Positions 8,700 through 16,387 of a DNA stretch of 64,000 nt are shown in pieces. The notes beneath the pieces were generated by a model that saw only the letters and a program-made list of their open reading frames with translations, was not told the origin of the DNA and searched no databases. The DNA comes from Acetobacterium tundrae (lineage in GTDB: Bacteria > Bacillota > Clostridia > Eubacteriales > Eubacteriaceae): the NCBI RefSeq assembly GCF_008086615.1, contig NZ_RXYB01000001.1, positions 124,001-188,000 on the forward strand, in the 5' to 3' direction. Position numbers and translations under genes: made by a program. Numbering within the stretch: position 1 is the first letter of the stretch; every line of letters starts with the position of its first letter.

Positions 8700-10772
8700 T
8701 TATCTTCGTCTGAATAATTTTGTCACGAGTATGCCAACAATCAGAAGCAGTAAAGATCCTCCCAGCAGAATAATCGATGACAGATTGCTACTGATTTTCT
8801 CCGTTAAGCTATTGGCGTTTGACAGCCCTTTTCCGCCGCCGTTCATAGTGGGTGCTTGATTGGGGGCACCAATTGTATCAGTTGTTCCGGTGTCGGCAGT
8901 TTCATTTGCAGGTGTAGTGCCGGTTGAGGCAGCGGCTGTTTCGTTTGTGGATACGTCTGGCTTTGCTGAATTTTCGCCAGTACCATTAGTCGATGGATTC
9001 CCACCAACGCCATTAGTTGGTGGATTCTCATCAGCACCATTGGATGGTGGATTCGCTCCAGCACCATTAGTTGCGGTTCCGGTTGTTTTGCTACTTGCAG
9101 TTTCTGCAGTTTTGGTATTTTCGGCAGTTGTTGCAGTTGCTGAGGTATCACCGCTAGCGGTTTTTTGCATATTCATACCGCCACCCACAGTATTGGTCCC
9201 CATTGCTGAAATATCAATTGAACTGGCATCAATCAGGGTAGTCGGCTGTTCAGTTTGTCCTGTTGTTGTGGAAGGAATGGTTCCGTCCAGCTGACCACTG
9301 ATGCTTTCTGCACGAAGGGCACAGAATTCTTTTAATACCGCAACCCCATCCTGGTACTCTTGATAGGTACAAAAAGCGGTGGGATCTGTTTCTACTGAGG
9401 ATGATATAAGCGATGCGGCTTTATCAATAACCTCGGTATAATGACCACTGTCAAAATAGCCTGTTATGAATTCATTATAGTATTGATGATATAAATTCAG
9501 ATATTCTTCATTTGAAAGTAGCTCATTGAGCAGTGGTCTGTCCGCCATGGTGGTACCGGATACCGGGGTGTCAATGGGATAATTCACTAAAGTTGTTGCT
9601 TCAGCAACCGTACTGGCAGTTGTGGTTGCTGTGTTACCACCCTGGCCACCACCACCGCCACCGCCACTGAAATTCATGAAGGCAAGGTTGTAATCCCAGG
9701 GAATAATCGATAGTTGGCCATTTACTTCGCGAAGATAATAATTATGCATCAAGCTGCCGGTATAGCTGTCGAAATTATCAACAAAACTGTGGACGACAAA
9801 GTATTTCAGCACTTCGTCCACATCCACCACATCGGCCAGGTTTGCTCCTTCATTTAGCTGCTTAATGGAATTAATTAGTGTCTTCTTATCAGCTGTAGTG
9901 ACATCAAAAACCGCGCCGTTAAAAATATTTTCATAACTTGATAGCTGATCATCTGAATAGACTAAGGCAACGTCAGTTTTGCTCATCATGCCGCCCACAC
10001 CAGCCATCTGACTCATATCCGGCAGCGTAGCGATCTGAGTTTTATCAGCGGTCTGTGTTGTAGCGGTAGCCTGTGTCATTGCATCCGGCATTTGGACCAT
10101 ATCTGCTGCCACTCCGCCCATATCTCCAGCAGCATTATCGTTATTTTCCATGCTGTCCGGTTTATAGATATTGCCAGAGTCGGAACCATAATTTCTCGCC
10201 GCAAAGGCCTCATCAACACCTTCAACAGCCAGATAAAGTCCAAAATATTCACCGTTGATGGAAATACGGGTGAAGCTGGTAAGGGGCGCAGCTATCCCCA
10301 TATAATTCATCATATCGTAGGTGAGGTAATCTTTTAGATAAGTGTTGTCGGATATGACATTGTTTAGATTAAGCTTATCCAGACCATGATAGTTTTCGCC
10401 GTCGTTATATTGGTCGAAATCGACTTTTAAACTGTAGCGTTCTGAATCCAAGGATGTAACGCCGGAAAGCGATGAATTTCCTTTTGCTCGGATACCAACA
10501 TTTTGAAGGGTTTCACCATCAATCGTTATTGCACACTGTTGATAGTCTTTGTCAGCAGCATTCGCCTGAAGATCATTCCAATCGCTATCACTGATTTCAA
10601 TATTAATCGTATGTACCGTGCTGTCATCAAAAAGTTTTGTAGTATAGCTCAAATCTGCCATTTTTGCGGTGATACCAAGTGCTTGGCCAAAAAAGATATA
10701 GATTATTGCAATAAGAATCGTCACGACACTAATGATAATGCAAATCCTATTGATATTTTTGTGATTTGCCAA
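8700..10772 (-). CDS. CotH kinase family protein, membrane-anchored
   Basis: A 690-residue protein of the CotH family, protein kinases first known from spore coats. It starts with a transmembrane segment (ICIIISVVTILIAIIYIFFG), then the CotH domain (IRAKGNSSLSG, DKLNLNNVISDNTYLKDYLTY, IPWDYNLAF) and a glycine run SGGGGGGGQGG. A long Thr/Ala/Asn/Gly/Pro-rich linker follows, containing degenerate octapeptides such as NGADENPP and NGVGGNPS, then a C-terminal membrane segment and RRR. Two anchors with an outer enzyme domain are therefore likely. A TTG at 10772 is preferred as start because GAGGTGAC lies just before it; an upstream TTG at 10790 is also in frame. It follows the DUF4956 and VTC genes, a combination found widely in Firmicutes. 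The phosphorylation target is unknown. Confidence 0.87.
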   Translation of the reverse strand: MANHKNINRICIIISVVTILIAIIYIFFGQALGITAKMADLSYTTKLFDDSTVHTINIEISDSDWNDLQANAADKDYQQCAITIDGETLQNVGIRAKGNSSLSGVTSLDSERYSLKVDFDQYNDGENYHGLDKLNLNNVISDNTYLKDYLTYDMMNYMGIAAPLTSFTRISINGEYFGLYLAVEGVDEAFAARNYGSDSGNIYKPDSMENNDNAAGDMGGVAADMVQMPDAMTQATATTQTADKTQIATLPDMSQMAGVGGMMSKTDVALVYSDDQLSSYENIFNGAVFDVTTADKKTLINSIKQLNEGANLADVVDVDEVLKYFVVHSFVDNFDSYTGSLMHNYYLREVNGQLSIIPWDYNLAFMNFSGGGGGGGQGGNTATTTASTVAEATTLVNYPIDTPVSGTTMADRPLLNELLSNEEYLNLYHQYYNEFITGYFDSGHYTEVIDKAASLISSSVETDPTAFCTYQEYQDGVAVLKEFCALRAESISGQLDGTIPSTTTGQTEQPTTLIDASSIDISAMGTNTVGGGMNMQKTASGDTSATATTAENTKTAETASSKTTGTATNGAGANPPSNGADENPPTNGVGGNPSTNGTGENSAKPDVSTNETAAASTGTTPANETADTGTTDTIGAPNQAPTMNGGGKGLSNANSLTEKISSNLSSIILLGGSLLLLIVGILVTKLFRRR
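8975..9075. repeat. Degenerate 24-bp tandem repeats inside the CotH linker
   Basis: Four to five imperfect copies of a 24-base unit (core ACCATTAGTTGGTGGATTC on the plus strand) encode Asn-Gly-x-x-x-Asn-Pro octapeptides in the linker of the CotH protein. The copies stay in frame, so the effect is to lengthen a flexible, probably surface-exposed, spacer. Copy number is likely to vary between strains. Confidence 0.75.
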
Positions 10773-10786
10773 TTGTGTCACCTCTT

Positions 10787-11458
10787 TCAATTCATAAATT
10801 CGCCATTGTAGCTGACAAGCACGGCATGATTAACGTCTTCTAAGTCGACAACATTATTGATAAAGTCGGTGTTATCATCTTTAAGACGAACTTCAATGTT
10901 GAGTTCAATGCCTTCTTTAGAAACGGTTTTGTTTTTAATAATACTTTTGGTGACATTTGCATCAATAAAGCTTTTTACCTTGGCTTCAGCTTCTCGGTTA
11001 TTGCAATTCACAACAATGATATAAGGCATATCCGTGGGTTTTTTATTAACAAAGATAAGAAGAATGAGGCCAATCATCACACTGCCGAAGACCGCAAGTG
11101 GAATCATTCCGGCAGCAATGACGATGCCGGAGGCAATGGACCAGAATAAAAAAGCAATATCAAGGGGTTCTTTGATGGCTGTTCTGAAGCGAACAATTGA
11201 AAGCGCACCAACCATTCCTAGGGAGAGCACCACATTACTTGTGACTGCGAGGATAACAAAGGTGGCAATCATCGTTAAAGCAATAAGGGTAATCCCAAAA
11301 CCAGATGAGTACATAACACCCTTATAGGTTTTTTTATAGACAAGGTAGATAAAAACGCCGATTCCAAAAGCAAGTACCATTGCGATGACCATATCAATAA
11401 CTGATACGGAAGTTACATTTTCTAAAAAATTTGATTTTAAAAGATCACTTATATTCAT
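10787..11458 (-). CDS. DUF4956 domain membrane protein
   Basis: A 223-residue protein with four predicted membrane segments in the first 130 residues and a soluble C-terminal domain. The block SVVLSLGMVGALSIVRFRTAIKEP and its neighbours match DUF4956. The gene sits between the polyphosphate polymerase and CotH genes in the same orientation. It begins with ATG 11458 after AGGAG, and its stop lies next to the CotH start. DUF4956 proteins almost always travel with VTC-domain proteins, so a membrane partner or channel for polyphosphate synthesis is a fair inference, though not shown experimentally to my knowledge. Confidence 0.88.
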   Translation of the reverse strand: MNISDLLKSNFLENVTSVSVIDMVIAMVLAFGIGVFIYLVYKKTYKGVMYSSGFGITLIALTMIATFVILAVTSNVVLSLGMVGALSIVRFRTAIKEPLDIAFLFWSIASGIVIAAGMIPLAVFGSVMIGLILLIFVNKKPTDMPYIIVVNCNNREAEAKVKSFIDANVTKSIIKNKTVSKEGIELNIEVRLKDDNTDFINNVVDLEDVNHAVLVSYNGEFMN

Positions 11459-11496
11459 TCTTGAATTTCTCCTGTTTTTTTATTTCTTTATTGCAC

Positions 11497-12171
11497 TTAG
11501 CCATATATTCTACTGGCTGCATATTTTGAAAAAGCAGTTTGGCGTCTGCTTTCCAATTGAACAATGTTTGAAATGATTTCCGGCAAAAAATTATCATATT
11601 TCACCTCCAGTAAGATCTGAGAATCTCCGGCGGTAATCATTGGTAGATTAGGGTTGAACATATCAGTACTGAGAAGTCCGGTTCGAATATTTCGATCGAT
11701 CGTGACTCGAACATTTCCCGTCTTAAAGACATAGGCCTCGCGGCTATAGTCAACAATAGATTTGGGTCTGAGTCCCTGCGATTTCATCTTCGTGTACAGT
11801 TCGACAATTAAGGGATAATTACTGGCTGCCATCCATTCCGTATTGCAGTCAAGAATTGCTTCAGCCTCTTCTTGTGTAATGGGGGCCAATATCTTTGAAC
11901 AGAGTGAGTTGATCTTGGTCTTTTTTTCAAGATTGACAAATGAAAAATCATTGTTGTAACATCGTATCCTAAATTTTTCCCGATGATTGATGCCATCAAT
12001 TTTTTCATTTAAGACAGTATCTCTGAAATTATCAAAATACAAGCTGCGAATCTGATAGGCGCCATCTGCGTCGGTATGGTCGTCTTGTTTCATAATGGCT
12101 TTGAGCTTGCTTCGCAGCACAACATAATCCATATAATTGATGTAATGTTTATGTTCATGTCTGAATTTCAA
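11497..12171 (-). CDS. VTC-domain polyphosphate polymerase
   Basis: A 224-residue protein of the VTC/CYTH-like family, the bacterial relative of the yeast vacuolar polyphosphate polymerase Vtc4, which makes polyphosphate from ATP. Basic and acidic tunnel residues are visible in FRHEHKHYI, YQIRSLYFDN, EKFRIRCYN, VNLEKKTK and ILLEVKYDNFLPEII. The start is a TTG at 12171, decided by AGGAGGTGA at ideal spacing. It is the first gene of the VTC-DUF4956-CotH operon and is divergent from a two-component system. A second, Ppk1-type, polyphosphate system occurs at 43-48 kb in this window. Confidence 0.88.
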   Translation of the reverse strand: MKFRHEHKHYINYMDYVVLRSKLKAIMKQDDHTDADGAYQIRSLYFDNFRDTVLNEKIDGINHREKFRIRCYNNDFSFVNLEKKTKINSLCSKILAPITQEEAEAILDCNTEWMAASNYPLIVELYTKMKSQGLRPKSIVDYSREAYVFKTGNVRVTIDRNIRTGLLSTDMFNPNLPMITAGDSQILLEVKYDNFLPEIISNIVQLESRRQTAFSKYAASRIYG

Positions 12172-12190
12172 GTTTTCACCTCCTAAGTTC

Positions 12191-12218
12191 TTAACATATA
12201 TTTAACATGCTCTTTACA
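12191..12218. promoter_or_regulatory. Three phased TTWACA repeats, candidate OmpR/PhoP-type operator
   Basis: TTAACA at 12191, TTAACA at 12202 and TTTACA at 12213 are spaced exactly 11 bases apart. This is the layout bound by PhoB/PhoP-family response regulators, and TTAACA with about 5-base gaps is the Bacillus PhoP box. The site lies 20 bases upstream of the polyphosphate polymerase start and faces the two-component genes. Confidence 0.6.
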
Positions 12219-12395
12219 TAGCCATAATAGTTTAGTAACCTTGAAAATATGTTGAAACTAAATAATTTAAGATAAATTTCAAGATTCATTCAATTTAAAA
12301 TGATACAATTAAAAATAAGTAATGGTGAAATAATGTTGGCTTGAGATTGTAAAGTTCGGAATAAAGGATAATAATGCAGGGGAGGTGCTTTCAAT

Positions 12396-13067
12396 ATGAA
12401 AATACTACTGGTTGAAGATGAATGCGGATTGGTGGAGGCACTTAAAGCGATATTTATAAAAGAAAATTATTCGGTCGATGCCGTGATGGACGGGGTCAGT
12501 GGTTTGGATAATGCCCTTACGGGTATTTATGATCTGATCATTCTGGATATTATGTTGCCGAAGAAAAATGGAATTGAAGTTTTAAAAGAGCTGCGAACAT
12601 CCAAGTTGGAAACTCCGGTTTTAATGCTTACAGCGAAGGCCGAGCTGGAGGATAAAATTGAAGGGCTTGACTGCGGCGCAGATGATTATCTCACAAAACC
12701 TTTTCAAACAGGTGAACTATTGGCAAGGATCCGTGCCATGACGAGACGAAAAGGGGAAATTACTGAGGATGACCTGTCTTTCGGAGATTTGATTTTAAAA
12801 AGAAAGACCCGAGAACTTTACTGCGGTGGTGCTTCTGTGAAATTGGGCTTAAAAGAGTTCCTGTTAATTGAAACCTTGATGTTTAATACAAACCAAATTG
12901 TCACAAAGGAACGGCTAACCGAAAAAGTCTGGGGCTTTGATACCGAATCAGAATACAACAATGTTGAGGTCTATATTTCCTTTGTTCGAAAAAAAATAAA
13001 TTTTGTTGATTCTAAGGTTCAAATAAAAGTAAATAGGGGAATTGGATACTATTTGGAAATGGTGTAG
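12396..13067 (+). CDS. OmpR/PhoB-family response regulator
   Basis: A 223-residue two-domain regulator. The receiver domain has the acidic pair in LLVEDE, the phosphoacceptor Asp51 in LIILDIMLPKKNG, the conserved Thr in LMLTAKAE and Lys in LTKPF. The C-terminal winged helix runs from about residue 125 (LILKRKTRELYCGGASVKLGL through VEVYISFVRKKI). GGGGAGGTG lies before ATG 12396. The sensor kinase gene follows within 10 bases. The direct repeats at 12191-12218 upstream of the divergent polyphosphate operon are a natural binding site, so control of that operon is likely. Whether the signal is phosphate cannot be told. Confidence 0.92.
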   Translation: MKILLVEDECGLVEALKAIFIKENYSVDAVMDGVSGLDNALTGIYDLIILDIMLPKKNGIEVLKELRTSKLETPVLMLTAKAELEDKIEGLDCGADDYLTKPFQTGELLARIRAMTRRKGEITEDDLSFGDLILKRKTRELYCGGASVKLGLKEFLLIETLMFNTNQIVTKERLTEKVWGFDTESEYNNVEVYISFVRKKINFVDSKVQIKVNRGIGYYLEMV

Positions 13068-13074
13068 AAATGAT

Positions 13075-14286
13075 ATGATAAAAAAGCTCAAATTTAAATT
13101 TGTCGCCTCGATGATGGGCATATTGGCGGTGGTTTTCATATTGATTATTGGTTCTATTAATTATGTCAACTATAAATCAAACGATATGCAAAACATGGCG
13201 TTACTAAGATCACTGGTTGAAAATGATGGTGTCATGCCAAAAGATATTCCGATTACGCCAGGTTCAGCGAACCCGCAACCACCCAATCAGGATGAAACCC
13301 AAAAAACATTTACTGTCAAAATTAACAGTAATGCCAGTGTGTTTGAACTTAATGGAAGTACCGACCTTTCAACAGTGTCGGAAGAAATATCGGGTCTTGT
13401 GGGGGACGTTTTGGAAAGCGGCGAAAAAATGGGATCAGTGAACGGCTATCGGTATCTGGTCATGGGAAAAAGCTATGGGAAAATCATCGGTTTTCTGGAT
13501 CAGCGGATTTCTAATGGTATGACGGAGCGGTTGTTAATAACTTCCGTCACAATTGGCAGTATCAGCCTATTGGTTTTTTTCTTTATCTCGCTGTTTCTGG
13601 TGAACATTATGATCAAGCCGGTCGGAGAAGCTTTTGAAAAGCAGAAACGATTTATTTCTGATGCTAGTCATGAGCTTAAAACACCTCTTTCGGTAATCGG
13701 TGTGAATGCTGATGTTCTTGAAAATGAGGTTGGAGAAAATAGATATCTCTCCTATATTCAATCCGAATCGATACGTATGAATACATTGGTAAATGATCTC
13801 CTGACACTTGCAAGACTGGATGCTACGAAAAACAAGGGCGTTTTTGCAGAATTTAATTTGAGTAAAGCCGTTTTAAGCATCGCACTGACTTTTGAAAGCA
13901 CTGTCTTTGAAGCAGGTAAAGACTATCAGTTAAACATTGATGAAGGTATTAAGTATATTGGAGAAGCTGAAAAAATAAAACAAGTCATTGCCATACTGAT
14001 TGACAATGCGATTAAGCATGCCAACGATGGGGGTCTAGTGAAAATTTCCGTAAAAAAACATGCCAATAAAATTCGTATGGAGGTATTCAACACCGGTCAG
14101 GGAATACCGGAAGACGAGAAAGAAAAAATATTTGAACGATTTTACCGAAGTGATGAATCCCGTTCAAAACAGACGGGCGGATACGGCCTTGGTCTGGCCA
14201 TCGCCAAATCCATCGTTGCGGAACATAAAGGAAAAATATGGACTGAGAGTGCTAATAATGGAGTAAAATTTATTGTTTCTTTGTAA
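13075..14286 (+). CDS. Sensor histidine kinase
   Basis: A 403-residue membrane kinase with two transmembrane segments (about 8-30 and 160-185), an outer domain of about 120 residues with a Pro/Asn/Gln-rich stretch, the dimerisation box DASHELKTPLSV with the phosphoacceptor His, and an ATPase domain with N-box LIDNAIKHA, G1 NTGQGIPEDE and G2 GGYGLGLAIAKSI. The start at ATG 13075 fits the first membrane segment best. An in-frame ATG at 13042 would lie inside the response regulator. No obvious PAS domain is seen. It pairs with the regulator just upstream. Confidence 0.9.
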   Translation: MIKKLKFKFVASMMGILAVVFILIIGSINYVNYKSNDMQNMALLRSLVENDGVMPKDIPITPGSANPQPPNQDETQKTFTVKINSNASVFELNGSTDLSTVSEEISGLVGDVLESGEKMGSVNGYRYLVMGKSYGKIIGFLDQRISNGMTERLLITSVTIGSISLLVFFFISLFLVNIMIKPVGEAFEKQKRFISDASHELKTPLSVIGVNADVLENEVGENRYLSYIQSESIRMNTLVNDLLTLARLDATKNKGVFAEFNLSKAVLSIALTFESTVFEAGKDYQLNIDEGIKYIGEAEKIKQVIAILIDNAIKHANDGGLVKISVKKHANKIRMEVFNTGQGIPEDEKEKIFERFYRSDESRSKQTGGYGLGLAIAKSIVAEHKGKIWTESANNGVKFIVSL

Positions 14287-14340
14287 TTGTTTGATGTCGT
14301 TCGATAAAAAATGGAAAGTATATTGTTTGCATCAAGGCAA

Positions 14341-14376
14341 ACAAAAAATGGATCTCAACTTGAGGTCCATTTTTGT
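14341..14376. terminator. Bidirectional terminator between convergent genes
   Basis: AAATGGATCTC and GAGGTCCATTT form a stem with one G-T pair, flanked by A-rich and T-rich runs (ending TTTTTGT). It lies between the kinase stop on the plus strand and the larC stop on the minus strand, so it can serve both. Confidence 0.75.
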
Positions 14377-14389
14377 TAGAGTCAATCAG

Positions 14390-15541
14390 TTATTTATATT
14401 TTTCCACCATTTCCATTACTTCCCAGAGAGATTTGCCGGATTCTTGAGCAATTTTCTTTATGTCCTCGTATTCAGGCGTTTCACGGTGAATGTCACCATG
14501 CTCAGCTATTTTCATTGTTACCTCGCCTAAAGGGGTGCTGATGTTCTTAAAATAGCGATGCATACAGATGCGTTCCACCGGATATTTGCGGAGACCAAGG
14601 GTTGAGGTTTCCCGGAGAATGATGTCCTCAATTCCGGAAAGCTTTGATTCTTCGCATAATACGGTCAGATGAATGCCAGGACGGTTTTTCTTCATGTAAA
14701 CCGGTGTATAGAAAGCATCTAATGCTTGGCTTTTCAGTAGTCTTTCAAGGACATATCCAGCCATTTCCCCAGTCATGTCATCGACATTGGTTTCCACCAC
14801 CATAATTTGATTAGGCTCGCTTTTTCGGCCTTGAATAATACGCAAGGCGTTTAGAATACCAAAATCTTTTCCGCCAAATCCATAGCCGGTTTTTTCCGGA
14901 ATAAAACTGGGGGTCGTGGGGGTATAGGTTCCCAATTCGGCCAAAATAGCAACACCGGTTGGAGTTGCGGATTCACCATCGATGCATTTTGAATAGATTT
15001 CAAAATTAGCATCACAGAGAATTTCGGCGGTGGCCGGAGCGGGTACCGGTAGAAGTCCATGAGCGCATCGTACCCATCCGGATCCGACATTTATTTTTGA
15101 ACCATAGATGATATCTGGTTTTAGAGCATGAAAGCAGATTGAGGCTCCCACAATGTCGATAATTGAATCCAGAGCACCAACTTCATGAAAATGAACCCGT
15201 TCCACAGGAACGTTATGTACTTTTGCCTCGGCAACAGCGACCCGCATAAAAATTGCCAGCGCTGTTTTTTTTATTTCATCTGAAAGAGATGAGTTTGAAA
15301 TGATCTGTTTGATATCTTCAAAATGGCGGTGGTGATGACCGTCTTCATTTAAAATAACATGACAGCGTGTGCCTGAAATACCTTTTTTCATGGTGGCTTC
15401 AGCGGCGATTTTAAAGCCGTCGATATTAAGCTTCTTTAGTTCATTTTCCAAGAAAACCGGGTCGATTCCCAAGTCAATGAAAGCGCCTAAAACCATATCA
15501 CCACTGATGCCGGAAAAACAATCAAAATATAAAACCTTCAT
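14390..15541 (-). CDS. larC: LarC, nickel insertion into pincer cofactor
   Basis: A 383-residue LarC protein, the CTP-dependent cyclometallase that inserts nickel into the pyridinium-dithiocarboxylate precursor of the nickel-pincer nucleotide of lactate racemase and related racemases. Visible features are the N-terminal YFDCFSGISGDMVLGAFIDLG, a histidine-rich nickel-binding loop (GHHHRHFED) and the later block VVETNVDDMTGEMAGYVLERL. In some lactobacilli larC is split and needs a programmed frameshift; here it is one continuous frame. larB lies just upstream in the same direction, but larE and larA are not in the window. Confidence 0.92.
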   Translation of the reverse strand: MKVLYFDCFSGISGDMVLGAFIDLGIDPVFLENELKKLNIDGFKIAAEATMKKGISGTRCHVILNEDGHHHRHFEDIKQIISNSSLSDEIKKTALAIFMRVAVAEAKVHNVPVERVHFHEVGALDSIIDIVGASICFHALKPDIIYGSKINVGSGWVRCAHGLLPVPAPATAEILCDANFEIYSKCIDGESATPTGVAILAELGTYTPTTPSFIPEKTGYGFGGKDFGILNALRIIQGRKSEPNQIMVVETNVDDMTGEMAGYVLERLLKSQALDAFYTPVYMKKNRPGIHLTVLCEESKLSGIEDIILRETSTLGLRKYPVERICMHRYFKNISTPLGEVTMKIAEHGDIHRETPEYEDIKKIAQESGKSLWEVMEMVEKYK

Positions 15542-15584
15542 TGGACAAAATCTCCTTTATTGGGCCGTGCCCTGATGCATACAA

Positions 15585-16334
15585 TTATAACTTATTGATT
15601 TTTGATGCCATACAGGCGGCACCGAAACCATTATCAATATTAACCACGCCAATACCGCTGGCGCAGGAGGTCAGCATTCCCAGCAATGCTGCGATACCGC
15701 CGAAGTTGGCACCGTAACCGATACTGGTGGGAACAGCGACAATCGGTTTGTCACAGAGTCCGCCGACAACGGACGCTAAAGCACCTTCCATTCCGGCAAC
15801 GACAATAATTGTTTTGGCATGATTTATAATGGAGACATTATCTAAAAGCCGATGGATACCGGCAACACCCACATCATAAAGGCGTTTAACCTGATTTCCC
15901 ATAACGGTAGCGGTGATCGCAGCTTCTTCGGCAACGGGAATATCAGCTGTACCAGCAGTGACAACGAGAATGTAGCCTTCAGTCGTTTTGTATTCCTCCC
16001 GCTTGACGACGACAGAGCGGGCTTCTTCATAATAGATGGCATCGGAAGTGACTGATTTTATGGCATCGAAAACATCGCGATCTGCTCTTGAAGCGAGGAT
16101 ATTTCCGGTGGAGCGCTTCAGTATATTTTCGACAATCCCCTTGATCTGCTCCAAGGTCTTCCCCGGACTGTAAATTACTTCAGGATAGCCATTCCTAAGT
16201 TCACGGTGATGATCTACTTTGGCATAGGATAAATCTTCATAAGGGAGCGTCTTAAGTAATTCGAGTGCGGTGTTTATATCGCAATTCTGGTTTTTAACAT
16301 CTTCCAATAATTTCGTTAATTGATCTACATTCAT
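15585..16334 (-). CDS. larB: LarB, nicotinate adenine dinucleotide carboxylase
   Basis: A 249-residue LarB protein, which carboxylates and hydrolyses nicotinic acid adenine dinucleotide to begin nickel-pincer cofactor synthesis. The C-terminal half resembles PurE: VVTAGTADIPVAEEAAITA, GVAGIHRLLDN, VVAGMEGALASVVGGL and VPTSIGYGANFGGIAALLG. The start at ATG 16334 follows GGAG at 16341-16344; a second possible start lies four codons upstream. larC follows after 43 bases, so the pair is probably co-transcribed. The racemase that uses the cofactor is not encoded here. Confidence 0.92.
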   Translation of the reverse strand: MNVDQLTKLLEDVKNQNCDINTALELLKTLPYEDLSYAKVDHHRELRNGYPEVIYSPGKTLEQIKGIVENILKRSTGNILASRADRDVFDAIKSVTSDAIYYEEARSVVVKREEYKTTEGYILVVTAGTADIPVAEEAAITATVMGNQVKRLYDVGVAGIHRLLDNVSIINHAKTIIVVAGMEGALASVVGGLCDKPIVAVPTSIGYGANFGGIAALLGMLTSCASGIGVVNIDNGFGAACMASKINKL

Positions 16335-16387
16335 AATTATCTCCATAACTGCTGTTGATTCAGCTCAATATTTTAATCACAAAAATT

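Noticed and set aside
8975-9075. Repeats that could be taken for a CRISPR array
   Set aside because: The copies are adjacent and degenerate, have no spacers, stay in frame with the CotH gene and no cas gene is near.
8860-9294. A 144-codon plus-strand frame opposite the CotH gene
   Set aside because: It is an antisense frame made by the low-complexity repeat region; the product is only Val/Ala/Pro-rich sequence and there is no ribosome site.
14390-15541. Programmed frameshift in larC as reported for lactobacilli
   Set aside because: The frame is continuous from start to stop and contains both the N- and C-terminal LarC regions.
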